DNA from: Hyphomicrobiales bacterium
GTDB lineage: Bacteria > Pseudomonadota > Alphaproteobacteria > Rhizobiales > Beijerinckiaceae
Length of the DNA stretch: 64,000 nt
Direction of reading: 5' to 3'
NCBI GenBank assembly: GCA_003963405.1
Contig: RXIY01000028.1
Coordinates: forward strand, 1 to 64,000
The translations under genes and the position numbers were made by a program. Positions 44,064 to 52,193 of the stretch are shown here, in pieces (position 1 is the stretch's first letter; each line of letters opens with the position of its first letter). Below the pieces are notes generated by a model. The model was not told where the DNA came from. It made no database searches and was given only the letters and a program-made list of their open reading frames with translations.

Positions 44064-44498
44064 TCAGTGGCGCGGTTTGCCGCGGGGCCTCTCCTCTTCG
44101 GATTCCTCCATCCCTTCGCCTTCGGCTTCGGCGCGCTTGCCCTCTTCGATGAGCTGCTTCACGCGCTGGCCGCCCTTGTGGCCGAGTTCCGAATAACCTT
44201 CCGGGCCAAGCTGCTCCTTGCGCGCCTCGCCGCCCATCTTGCCGAGTTCCGAATAGCCTTCGGGACCGAGTTGCTCCTTGCGCGCCTCGCCGCCCTTCTT
44301 GCCCATCTCGGAATAGCCTTCGTGCCCGAGCTGCTCCTTGCGCACCTCGCCGCCCATCTTGCCGATTTCCGAGTAGCCTTCGGGGCCGAGCTCTTCCTTG
44401 CGGACTTCGCCGCCCATGCGGCCGGCTTCCTGAACCGTCATCGTGCCCTTGGGCTTGTGCGCGCCCTTCTCGCCTTCCGTTCCATGTGTGCGGGCCAT
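44064..44498 (-). CDS. KGG stress protein with four tandem 20-residue repeats
   Basis: 144 residues starting at the ATG at 44498 with a strong GGGAGG site. After MTVQEAGRMGG come four near-identical 20-residue units (residues 29-108), each of the form GGE-[VA]-RKE-[EQ]-LG-[PH]-EGYSE-x-GKM, then GGQRVKQLIEEGKRAE and a charged tail. It resembles GsiB/YciG-type hydrophilins induced by general stress. It is the first gene of the five-gene run and has a candidate EcfG promoter about 60 bp upstream. Confidence 0.8.
   Translation of the reverse strand: MARTHGTEGEKGAHKPKGTMTVQEAGRMGGEVRKEELGPEGYSEIGKMGGEVRKEQLGHEGYSEMGKKGGEARKEQLGPEGYSELGKMGGEARKEQLGPEGYSELGHKGGQRVKQLIEEGKRAEAEGEGMEESEEERPRGKPRH
44175..44414. 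repeat. four tandem 60-bp coding repeats
   Basis: Four consecutive 60-bp units inside the 44064-44498 gene encode the 20-residue KGG modules. The DNA copies are similar but not identical. They are coding repeats, and copy number may vary between strains by slippage. Confidence 0.85.
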
Positions 44499-44986
44499 AG
44501 TAACCTCCCATTCGACATCGCGCTGGAGTTCTCGGGAACCTTGCGGGCCCCTGCCGAAACGAACGCCCGAGCGCATGTTCCGGGCCCCGAGGGCCGCCTG
44601 CCGGCCAGCGCCATTGTCCGTGCCGAGCGGCCTTTCGCCTGGGTGCTCGGACGCCGGCGTTCCAGCCTCTGAAACGCCGGTCATCCGTCGCCAGACCATC
44701 GAGGCGATCAGCCCTAGATCGTTTGCGCGCAGAGCATGGGAAGTACGTACGAACACCTAGAGGCACCCAAATCTACACTTTCAAGAAAAACATAGGCTTG
44801 GAGAAAAAGCAGACCCTCGCGCCGGCGTCGGAAAGCGACGGAAGCGCAGGCGCGTGAGCGACGATTTGCCGCTTGGGCCGGGCGCTATGTCCTACCTTCA
44901 TCATTTCCTGTCGGGCGGACAGGGAAAACGGCCACCGCGGACGGCGCGGCCCGCGACCTTTTGCCGATGTCGCGCGTTAAGGCGCC
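44499..44986. other. intergenic region between stress run and ABC exporter
   Basis: 488 bp. It contains the EcfG-like promoter for the minus-strand run. Nothing gene-like was recognised in the rest. The promoter of the plus-strand ABC transporter should lie in the last 200 bp but has no clear consensus. Confidence 0.4.
44558..44581 (-). promoter_or_regulatory. candidate EcfG (general stress sigma factor) promoter
   Basis: On the minus strand GGAAC (44581-44577), 16 bases, then GTT (44560-44558), embedded in TTCGTTTCG. This matches the alphaproteobacterial EcfG-type pattern GGAAC-N16/17-GTT. Transcription would start near 44550, about 50 bases before the KGG gene start. Such genes are typical EcfG targets, which supports the reading. 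Confidence 0.5.
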
Positions 44987-46894
44987 ATGAGCCCCACCGA
45001 CGCGCCGCGGCAGACGACCAAGCTCGGGGCGTACAGAAGAGCTTTCGCCTATTTCGCTCCTGATTGGCCCTGGATCGCGACGCTCGTGGCGCTCATCGGC
45101 GTCTCGGTTGGCGTCGGCCTGCTGGAAGCCTGGCCGCTCGCGATCCTCGTCGACACGGTGCTCGCCGAAGACCCGAAACGCGGCTGGCTGCACGGCTACT
45201 TTCTGGCCGTTCTGCCGAAGGACAGGATCGGCCAGCTCTTCGGCCTCGTCGTCATCGGCCTGGCGCTACAGGTCGTCGGCTATTCGGCCTGGATGGGCCG
45301 AATGATGATCAATTATTATCTCAACTACTGGGGAACGACGCGGGTTCGCGCCGATCTTTTCGGCAAGCTGCAACGGCTCGATCTCGGCTACCATCAGACG
45401 CGCCCGCAGGGCGACTCCATCTACCGGCTCACGACCGACGCCTTTGGCCCCTGGGGCATCGTCGACATCATCATCGGCACCTCGGTCGCCGCCGTCACGC
45501 TGACCGTGATGACGACGATACTTCTCTCGCGCAGCCCGCCGCTCACTTTCGCGGCCTACTCGGTCGCGCCGCTCATCCTGTGGAGCAACTGGCGCTTCGG
45601 CATGAAAATTCACAAGCGTGCGCTCGAGTCGAAGCAGGTGGACGCGGACCTCACCGCGCACATCCAGCAAGCGATCATGCGCGTGCCGCTGGCGCAGGCT
45701 TTCCGGCGCGAGCCATCCGAATTCGAACGCTTCGAGCAGGCCGTCGCGCGCAGCGTGAAGGCGCTGCTGCGGCTCAATTGGCAGGAACAGCTTTATCCGC
45801 TGGCGCGCGACCTCATCCTGTCGCTCGGCAGCGCCATCATCCTCGGCTATGGCGGCTGGCTCGTCTACCGCGACCAGTTTCTTGCGCCCGTCGCCGGCGG
45901 CATGACCGTCGGCGCGCTGATGATCTTCATGGATTACCTGCGCAAGCTGTGGGACCCGCTGAAATGGCTCGCCGAGTTCTTCTCCAAGGTGCGCACGTTC
46001 GAAGCGGCCGCGCGTCGCGTCTTCTTCGTGCTGGACACGCCGGAGGCGATCCGGGACAGGCCGGACGCGGCGCCGCTGCCGCCCAAGCCGCGGCTTCTCA
46101 CGCTCGACCACGTCACCTTCGGCTATCTGCCGGGCCGCGTCGTCCTCGACGACGTCACCGCGACCATCGCGCCGGGCGAGATGGCCGCCTTCGTCGGACC
46201 GAGCGGCACGGGCAAGAGTTCGCTCCTGAAGCTGATGCTGCGTTTCCACGATCCGTTGGGAGGCGCGCTACGCCTCGACGGGCAAGACATCCGCGACGTG
46301 AAGCTTGCCGACCTGCGCGCGCATTTCGCTTTCGTGACGCAGGAAAATCTCATGCTGCCGGCAAGCGTCGCCGAAAACATCGCCTATGGCCGGCCCGCAG
46401 CCAGCCGCGGCGACATCGAACGCGCCGCGGCGCTCGCGGGCGCGGCGGCGTTCATCGACGCCATACCCCAGGGCTATGACGCCATCCTCAGCGAAGGCGG
46501 CGCCAATCTTTCCGGCGGCCAGCGTCAGAGGCTCGCCATCGCCAGAGCCCTGTTGAGCGAAGCCCCGTTCCTCGCGCTCGACGAGCCGACGAGCGCACTC
46601 GACCCGCAAAATGAAATGATGCTCGTGGGCACGCTGCACCGGCTGAAACGGCGTCGCACCATCCTTCTCGTCACGCACCGGCTGAACTCCGTGGTGGATT
46701 GCGACCGCGTTTTCGTGATGGACGCCGGCCGCATCGTCGAACGGGGAACGCATGCCGAGCTACTGGCGCGAAACGGCGTCTATGCGCGCCTCTGGCGACA
46801 GGAATCGAGCGAGACGGCGCCCGAACCCCAACGGCCGTTCGCCGTCGCCGCCGCGCCCGGCCGCAAGGCAAAAAAGCGCGTTATCGAGCAATAA
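44987..46894 (+). CDS. ABC exporter, fused membrane and ATPase domains
   Basis: 635 residues. A six-helix membrane domain (about 20-320) is followed by an ATP-binding domain: Walker A GPSGTGKSS, Q-loop FVTQENL, signature LSGGQRQRLAIARALL, Walker B FLALDEPTSALD and H-loop VTHRL. It is a half-transporter of the ABCB/MsbA type and should work as a homodimer. The substrate, such as lipid, peptide or drug, is not evident. The alanine/proline-rich basic tail is unremarkable. Confidence 0.9.
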   Translation: MSPTDAPRQTTKLGAYRRAFAYFAPDWPWIATLVALIGVSVGVGLLEAWPLAILVDTVLAEDPKRGWLHGYFLAVLPKDRIGQLFGLVVIGLALQVVGYSAWMGRMMINYYLNYWGTTRVRADLFGKLQRLDLGYHQTRPQGDSIYRLTTDAFGPWGIVDIIIGTSVAAVTLTVMTTILLSRSPPLTFAAYSVAPLILWSNWRFGMKIHKRALESKQVDADLTAHIQQAIMRVPLAQAFRREPSEFERFEQAVARSVKALLRLNWQEQLYPLARDLILSLGSAIILGYGGWLVYRDQFLAPVAGGMTVGALMIFMDYLRKLWDPLKWLAEFFSKVRTFEAAARRVFFVLDTPEAIRDRPDAAPLPPKPRLLTLDHVTFGYLPGRVVLDDVTATIAPGEMAAFVGPSGTGKSSLLKLMLRFHDPLGGALRLDGQDIRDVKLADLRAHFAFVTQENLMLPASVAENIAYGRPAASRGDIERAAALAGAAAFIDAIPQGYDAILSEGGANLSGGQRQRLAIARALLSEAPFLALDEPTSALDPQNEMMLVGTLHRLKRRRTILLVTHRLNSVVDCDRVFVMDAGRIVERGTHAELLARNGVYARLWRQESSETAPEPQRPFAVAAAPGRKAKKRVIEQ

Positions 46895-47145
46895 ACGGGC
46901 TTTTTGCAGGGCGTTAACTTTCTTCACCCGCCACTTCTCGCATGGGTTGTATCTATACCTTGGCCATTTCTCGATGCCCGAGCGCGCCCTAGGGCGCATT
47001 GCCGACAATTTTACTTGTCCGGCTAAAGGTCTGGTGAGAGCTGCCGCGCTAACAATTCGGGCCAGGGGGTAAGTCCTCGATAACCACGCCGCAGCTTCAT
47101 CCGCAGGATGGGAAAAGCGGCGAATTGCTCGGGCAGGAGCAGGAT

Positions 47146-47718
47146 ATGAAGCAGCAGGTTTCGAAAGAACTCCACGATTATTGGCGTAGCCTGAAAGGCG
47201 CCCGTCTCGCGCCGGAGCGCAATGACATAGAATTCGGCGCGATCCGTCGTCTGCTCGCCAATGTGTTCATTCTTCAGATCGACTGCTCAGGCCGGTTTCC
47301 ATTGAAAATGTGCGGCACGCGCATCAACGCATTGTGGCTCGACGAGCAGAAGGAACGGTCCTTTCAGGAACTCTGGGATGAGCGCAACCGCGCGGCCATT
47401 GCCTCGACGCTCTCCGCCGTGACGGATGAAGCGCGCCCTGTCGTCATCGGCGCCCGCAACGGCGCCGGCGACAGGCCGCGGCTCGATCTGGAGATTTTGC
47501 TTCTGCCGCTGCGCCACTTCGGCAGAACGCATTCCCTTGTGCTGGGCTCGTTCGCCCTGGCCAATGAGCCGGACTGGCTCGGACGCATGCCGGTTGGCCC
47601 CTTGCAGATTCAGTCCTTGCGCGTCCTGGGGTCGGGGGAAACGTCGTTGAAGCTCCCTGCCCGCCGTCCCCGGCTCGTGCTGCATGAAGGCGGCAAGGCC
47701 GGAGATCTCTTCGCCTGA
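47146..47718 (+). CDS. PAS domain protein (PAS_5 type)
   Basis: 190 residues from the ATG at 47146. It begins SKELHDYWRSLKGARLAPERNDIEFGAIRRLL, the start of the alphaproteobacterial PAS_5 family, with one PAS-like fold (about 10-150) and no effector domain. Such stand-alone proteins may sense a ligand or bind a partner; the role is unknown. It is convergent with the ABC-F gene. Confidence 0.78.
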   Translation: MKQQVSKELHDYWRSLKGARLAPERNDIEFGAIRRLLANVFILQIDCSGRFPLKMCGTRINALWLDEQKERSFQELWDERNRAAIASTLSAVTDEARPVVIGARNGAGDRPRLDLEILLLPLRHFGRTHSLVLGSFALANEPDWLGRMPVGPLQIQSLRVLGSGETSLKLPARRPRLVLHEGGKAGDLFA

Positions 47719-47761
47719 CGCCAGCCGGGCGACGCGCGCAGCGAAAGGAGGCCCGAGGACG

Positions 47762-49381
47762 TCAATGCAGTCCGGGCGCCTCCTGTCCGGTGCGGGCCAC
47801 ATATTCGGTGTAGCCGCCTTCATATTTATGCAGCCCCTCGGGCGTCAGCTCGAGAACGCGGTTGGAGAGCGCCGCGAGAAAGCGCCGGTCGTGCGAGACG
47901 AAGAGCATGGCCCCTTCGTAGCCCGCGAGCGCGGTGATCAGCATCTCCTTCGTCGCAAGATCGAGATGGTTCGTCGGTTCGTCGAGGACAAGGAAATTCG
48001 GCGGGTCGTAGAGCATCTTCGCCATGACGAGCCGCGCCTTCTCGCCGCCCGAGAGCACGCGGCACTTCTTCTCCGAATCGTCGCCGGAGAAGCCGAAGCA
48101 GCCCGCGAGCGTGCGCAGCGACCCCTGCCCGGCTTGCGGAAACGCGTCCTCGAGCGTCTCGAAGACAGTGCGCTCGCCATCGAGCAACTCCATGGCGTGC
48201 TGCGCGAAATAGCCCATCTTCACGCTGGCGCCGATGGTCACGTCGCCAGCATCCGGCCGCGCGGCGCCCGCAATAAGTCTCAGCAGCGTCGATTTGCCAG
48301 CGCCATTGACGCCCATGACGCACCAGCGCTCGCGGCGCCGCACGGCGAAGTCGAGGCCCTCGTAGATGCGGCGCGCGCCATAGCCCTTGTGGACGTTCTT
48401 GAGAGTGGCCACGTCCTCCCCCGAGCGCGGCGCTGGCGGGAAATCGAAGAGGATCGTCTGCCGGCGCCGGGGCGGCTCCACCTTCTCGATCTTCTCGAGT
48501 TTCTTCACGCGGCTCTGAACCTGCGCCGCATGAGACGCGCGGGCCTTGAAGCGCTCGATGAATTTGATCTCCTTGGCCAGCATCGCCTGCTGGCGCTCGA
48601 ACTGCGCCTGCTGCTGCTTGTTGGCAAGGGCGCGTTGCTGCTCGTAGAACTCGTAGTCTCCCGAATAGGTCGTGAGCGCGCCGCCGTCGATCTCCACGAT
48701 CTTGTTGACGATGCGGTTCATGAATTCGCGATCGTGCGACGTCATGAGCAGCGCGCCCTCGTATCCTTTCAGAAATTCCTCGAGCCAGATGAGGCTTTCA
48801 ATGTCGAGATGGTTGCTCGGCTCGTCGAGCAGCATGGCGTCCGGGCGCATCAGCAGGATTCGGGCGAGCGCCACGCGCATCTTCCAGCCCCCGGAGAGCG
48901 CGCCGACGTCGCCGTCCATCATCTCCTGCGTGAAGTTCAGGCCGGCGAGCACCTCCCGCGCGCGGCCCTCCAACGCATAGCCGTCGAGCTCCTCGAAGCG
49001 CGCCTGGACTTCGCCATAGCGCGCGATGATCTCGTCCATGTCGTCGGCCTGGTCGGGATCGGCCATCGCCGCCTCGAGCGCCTTCAGCTCGGCCGCGACC
49101 TCGCTTACGGGTCCGGCGCCGTCCATGGCCTCGGTCACGACGCTGCGGCCCGCCATTTCGCCGACATCCTGGCTGAAATAGCCGATCGTGAAGCCCCGCT
49201 CGGCCGAGACCTGCCCCTCGTCGGGAAGCTCCTGCCCCGTCATCATGCGGAAGAGAGTGGTTTTGCCAGCTCCGTTGGGACCGACGAGTCCGGCTTTTTC
49301 GCCTTTCAGAAGCGTCGCCGAGGCCTCGATGAAGAGAATTTGGGAGCCATTCTGTTTGCTGATGTTTTCGATACGGATCAT
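47762..49381 (-). CDS. ABC-F family ATPase (translation factor type)
   Basis: 539 residues from the ATG at 49381. Two ATPase domains in one chain without membrane segments: Walker A GPNGAGKTT with LSGGWKMRVALARIL and LLDEPSNHLD, and a second set GVNGAGKST with LSGGEKARLVMAK and VLDEPTNHLD. A charged linker (about 240-310) joins them. ABC-F proteins act on the ribosome (EttA, Uup, YbiT) or give antibiotic resistance. Here the YbiT/Uup-like type is likely, and no resistance context is seen. Confidence 0.93.
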   Translation of the reverse strand: MIRIENISKQNGSQILFIEASATLLKGEKAGLVGPNGAGKTTLFRMMTGQELPDEGQVSAERGFTIGYFSQDVGEMAGRSVVTEAMDGAGPVSEVAAELKALEAAMADPDQADDMDEIIARYGEVQARFEELDGYALEGRAREVLAGLNFTQEMMDGDVGALSGGWKMRVALARILLMRPDAMLLDEPSNHLDIESLIWLEEFLKGYEGALLMTSHDREFMNRIVNKIVEIDGGALTTYSGDYEFYEQQRALANKQQQAQFERQQAMLAKEIKFIERFKARASHAAQVQSRVKKLEKIEKVEPPRRRQTILFDFPPAPRSGEDVATLKNVHKGYGARRIYEGLDFAVRRRERWCVMGVNGAGKSTLLRLIAGAARPDAGDVTIGASVKMGYFAQHAMELLDGERTVFETLEDAFPQAGQGSLRTLAGCFGFSGDDSEKKCRVLSGGEKARLVMAKMLYDPPNFLVLDEPTNHLDLATKEMLITALAGYEGAMLFVSHDRRFLAALSNRVLELTPEGLHKYEGGYTEYVARTGQEAPGLH

Positions 49382-49490
49382 CGGCCCTTCGCAGGACGGA
49401 GAAAAAGACTGACGGAGAGGCCGCCCTGCGCTGGGCATGCGGCGGCCGACAGGGACGAGGGCGCCCTGCCTCGCGCCCCCCAGGCGCGGC

Positions 49491-49856
49491 TCAGGCGGTA
49501 AATTCGTCGGAGCCCTTGAAGTCCTCGATGGTCCAGCCGCGCTCGATCAGGACCGACTTCACCCATTGCGGCGGATGCGCGCCGCGGCCCGACCAGGTCT
49601 CGCCGCTGACGGCGTTCCTGTATTTGGCGGCGACAGCCTTTCCCGACCGCTCGGCGGGCTTCTTCTCCTTCACCGGCTTGCCGTCGATTTCAGGGAAGAG
49701 GTCGACAAGGTCGAGACCCGCGTTCTTCAGTTTCTGCTCGATGTCCGCCCGCAGATTTTCCCTGTGCGCCTCCCTGCGCCGCTCGAGCTCCTCATTGGCG
49801 CGATGGATCAGGGACAGAATCTCAAGGTCGGACAGGCTCGCGAACTCATCACTCAT
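49491..49856 (-). CDS. H-NS family nucleoid protein
   Basis: 121 residues. An N-terminal coiled-coil oligomerisation helix (about 8-45, LEILSLIHRANEELERRREA) and a C-terminal DNA-binding domain with AAKYRNAVSGETWSGRGAHPPQWV, the H-NS/HvrA core that inserts into the minor groove of AT-rich DNA. It likely silences foreign or AT-rich genes. Such genes occur in the accessory blocks of this window, but a direct link is not shown. Confidence 0.88.
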   Translation of the reverse strand: MSDEFASLSDLEILSLIHRANEELERRREAHRENLRADIEQKLKNAGLDLVDLFPEIDGKPVKEKKPAERSGKAVAAKYRNAVSGETWSGRGAHPPQWVKSVLIERGWTIEDFKGSDEFTA

Positions 49857-50180
49857 CTTCACAACTTTTCTATCGGTGGCTATTGAACCCTTCCTATTCG
49901 AGGCCGCCGGGAAATCAAGTTTTTCCGCCGGTCGAGACGCATATCCCGGTGGTTTTCGGCTTGCGGCGCCGCCCGCGCAACGCCGCGGCAGCCATGAAGT
50001 TCGCCGGTGCGCCCTGAGCCCAAGGCCCGCGGCCCGAAATGGGCGGCCGCCCGTCTTGCCCCCTTGCAGCGCTTGCCCCCTTGCAGCCCTCGGTCCGGTC
50101 TCGCGGGCGGCGCTTGCCGACGCCTCTGCGCGAGACCATCTCCTGATCAACCAGGCAATCTGAAAAAAAGGGGCGCGGCC
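49857..50180. other. intergenic, nothing recognised
   Basis: 324 bp upstream of the H-NS-like gene and of a possible small plus-strand gene. A TTTCTATCGG-type sequence near 49865 may belong to the H-NS leader. No clear promoter or RNA structure was found. Confidence 0.3.
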
Positions 50181-50303
50181 ATGGCCGTTCTTCGCCGCAT
50201 TCGCATCATCCTGATTGTTTTGACTGGCCTCGCCGCCGGCGTCTCGTGGGGCGCTCTCGAGCAAAGCCCGCAAACCCGCGAATGGCTCTCCGACCCTGGC
50301 TGA
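50181..50303 (+). CDS. possible small single-pass membrane protein
   Basis: 40 residues from an ATG with an AAAAGGGG site about 9 bases upstream: a basic start (AVLRRIR), one hydrophobic helix (IILIVLTGLAAGVSWGAL) and a polar tail. Composition and ribosome site make a real small protein plausible. No family was recognised. Confidence 0.4.
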   Translation: MAVLRRIRIILIVLTGLAAGVSWGALEQSPQTREWLSDPG

Positions 50304-50429
50304 TTCTGCGCCCCCGGGCGCCGAGAAAGGCCGCGCCGCACAGCTCGCAAAACCACCATGGCCCCTATTTGGTCCAAGACGCAGTTCCGCGCGGCGGGAC
50401 TGGCCTTAATCAGCTAGGGAGGAGCCTCG

Positions 50430-50744
50430 ATGCTTCGTAAACTTTCCCTTTGCGCGGCGCTGCTCGGCGGCGTCTTCATGCTTCCGAGCGCAGCGCCGGC
50501 GCATGAACACGGCGGCTGGCGGGACCGAGATCGCGATTACAGCATGCGCGATATGGACCGGGATCGGGATTGGAGTCGAGACAGGGACTGGAGTTACCGC
50601 CATGACCGCGGGCGGCATTATGGATGGGAGCGCGGCAACCACTATGGGTGGGGACGCGGCGAACGATCGTGGGATCGGGACCGGGATCTTGATCGCGACC
50701 GCGACCGTAACTCCGGCCGAGAAGACAGAGACTACAGGGATTAA
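50430..50744 (+). CDS. exported low-complexity RD-rich protein
   Basis: 104 residues with a signal peptide (about 1-24, AALLGGVFMLPSAAPA). The mature part is almost entirely R, D, W, Y, H and G, in repeated DRDRDW- and HYGW-type units, alternating strong positive and negative charge. The site GGGAGG precedes the ATG. Similar RD-rich small secreted proteins occur in methylotrophs and rhizobia without known function; a periplasmic condensate-like or surface role is speculation. Confidence 0.65.
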   Translation: MLRKLSLCAALLGGVFMLPSAAPAHEHGGWRDRDRDYSMRDMDRDRDWSRDRDWSYRHDRGRHYGWERGNHYGWGRGERSWDRDRDLDRDRDRNSGREDRDYRD

Positions 50745-50862
50745 CCGCCGCCGACCGGCGCCCTGGCTCGTCGCCTGAAACCGAGCAATCCGGAAAATCG
50801 CCAGGGGCCGGCCTCGGTCGGCGTCACTTTCTGCCGCAGCCGCCGGCTCCCTGGCGATAATC

Positions 50863-51474
50863 TCAGGCGGCGTCCTGCGACCGCGTCTTCAATTTTGCGC
50901 CCGCCGAGCGAAGCTGGGCGCTCGCCCAATGGGCCGAAGACACAGCGCGACCCTTGGCCGCCTCGAGATATTCTTCGAGATCTTTACGGACCCGGTCAAG
51001 CTCGATCTGCGCAAGCCGCGAGCGGGCCTTGCCCTCCAAAACGCGGAAGCCCATCCCGGCTTGCGCGAAAGCCGCCTCGCCCAGTTCGCCCAAATGGCGC
51101 CGGAGTTCGGGGTCGCTAAACTTTTTCGCCAGCAGGGCGAGAAGTTCAGCGGCCTTGCTCACGCCAGCTTGGCCATATGCCTTCGCCTCGGACGCCAATG
51201 CCCTTGCCTGGCTGCATGTCGCCTCCGACAACACATTGGCCCTGATCAGCGCATAGACGCGGGCGTTCGATCTCGTCAGCTCAGATTCGAGCCGCCAGAC
51301 CGCGTATTCCTGCCGTTTGAGCTCACGAATGGCGTCGCCATGCAGCTCCTGAACGACCGCCAGTTCGCGCTCCATTTTCTCGATGTGACTTTTGATGGCG
51401 TCAACAGTGCGGAAAGAGAAACGACCGGCTTCGAGATTGGCCAAGGCGGCCTCAACTTGCATTTCATTGGACAT
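50863..51474 (-). CDS. coiled-coil protein of unknown function
   Basis: About 203 residues from the ATG at 51474. Residues 20-95 are strongly helical with coiled-coil pattern (IEKMERELAVVQELHGDAI), followed by an alanine-rich helical segment and a basic tail. No catalytic motif. The amphipathic, alanine-rich build resembles phasin-like or chromosome-associated proteins, but no family was recognised. Confidence 0.6.
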   Translation of the reverse strand: MSNEMQVEAALANLEAGRFSFRTVDAIKSHIEKMERELAVVQELHGDAIRELKRQEYAVWRLESELTRSNARVYALIRANVLSEATCSQARALASEAKAYGQAGVSKAAELLALLAKKFSDPELRRHLGELGEAAFAQAGMGFRVLEGKARSRLAQIELDRVRKDLEEYLEAAKGRAVSSAHWASAQLRSAGAKLKTRSQDAA

Positions 51475-51534
51475 GGGCACGCTCCACCGCTGGGAAAGAA
51501 CATATTGCAGTGCACGCGGTTAAATTTTTGCTTA

Positions 51535-51975
51535 CTACGAACGGGAGGACGGTTGAGGTTGCGGCTCCGCTGAAGCCTCTCCGACCTCGAACGCCTCGTC
51601 GATCGGCACGCCAAGCGCCGTCACAAGTCGATTTGTCTCGGAAGCCATGCCGATAACGGCGAGCAACTCGTGGTATTCCGCGGCCGACATGCCCTTCGCT
51701 CGGGCGCCCGCTGTGTGGGAATGCACACAATATGGGCACCCATGAGCGACTGACACGGCGATATAGATCATCTCCTTTACTTTGGGATCGAGCGCGCCAG
51801 GCGCCATAATCGACTTCAGGCTTTCCCACGTCCGAGCGAGCGTCTGCGGATCGTGGGCCAGCGCACGCCAGAAATTGTTGACGAATTCGCTCTTTCGTGT
51901 TGCGCGAATGTCATCGAAAACCGCTTTCGCCTCCGGGGAGAGCTCTGAATCGGCGAGTAACTGTACTGTAGCCAT
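51535..51975 (-). CDS. carboxymuconolactone decarboxylase/AhpD-family protein
   Basis: 146 residues from the ATG at 51975. It contains the AhpD-type motif HGCPYCVHSHTAGARAKGMSAAEYHE, with two redox-active cysteines and the nearby histidine. The family includes peroxidase-reducing AhpD and true carboxymuconolactone decarboxylases; the CxxC pair favours a thiol-redox role. It is transcribed away from the second GH1-like gene. Its C-terminus is extended by about 15 polar residues. Confidence 0.85.
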   Translation of the reverse strand: MATVQLLADSELSPEAKAVFDDIRATRKSEFVNNFWRALAHDPQTLARTWESLKSIMAPGALDPKVKEMIYIAVSVAHGCPYCVHSHTAGARAKGMSAAEYHELLAVIGMASETNRLVTALGVPIDEAFEVGEASAEPQPQPSSRS

Positions 51976-52193
51976 GGTCGTCCTGATCGGATTGTTGGTC
52001 GGGCCCCCGATCATCGCCGCTTCGCCGCTGATCGCAAAGGCCCAAGGGGCTCACCTCAAGTGTCGCCCACCGGGCAGCAGCTCAACCGGCAAGGCGGAGC
52101 CTGTGACAGAAAGTCCCGCGATCACCAACTTTTGCGCCCCCGAAGCGTTTCATACCCGGCCCTTTGAGCTACTTCAGCAGCGGAGTTCGGCGA

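Noticed and set aside
44175-44414. Tandem 60-bp repeats as a CRISPR or non-coding satellite
   Set aside because: They lie in frame inside a protein gene and encode the KGG module; there is no repeat-spacer structure.
44854-45063. Small plus-strand frame before the ABC exporter
   Set aside because: It overlaps the exporter start in another frame, has no ribosome site and no recognisable protein features.
47684-49501. 605-codon plus-strand frame across the ABC-F gene
   Set aside because: Antisense to an unambiguous ABC-F ATPase; the translated sequence has no domain features.
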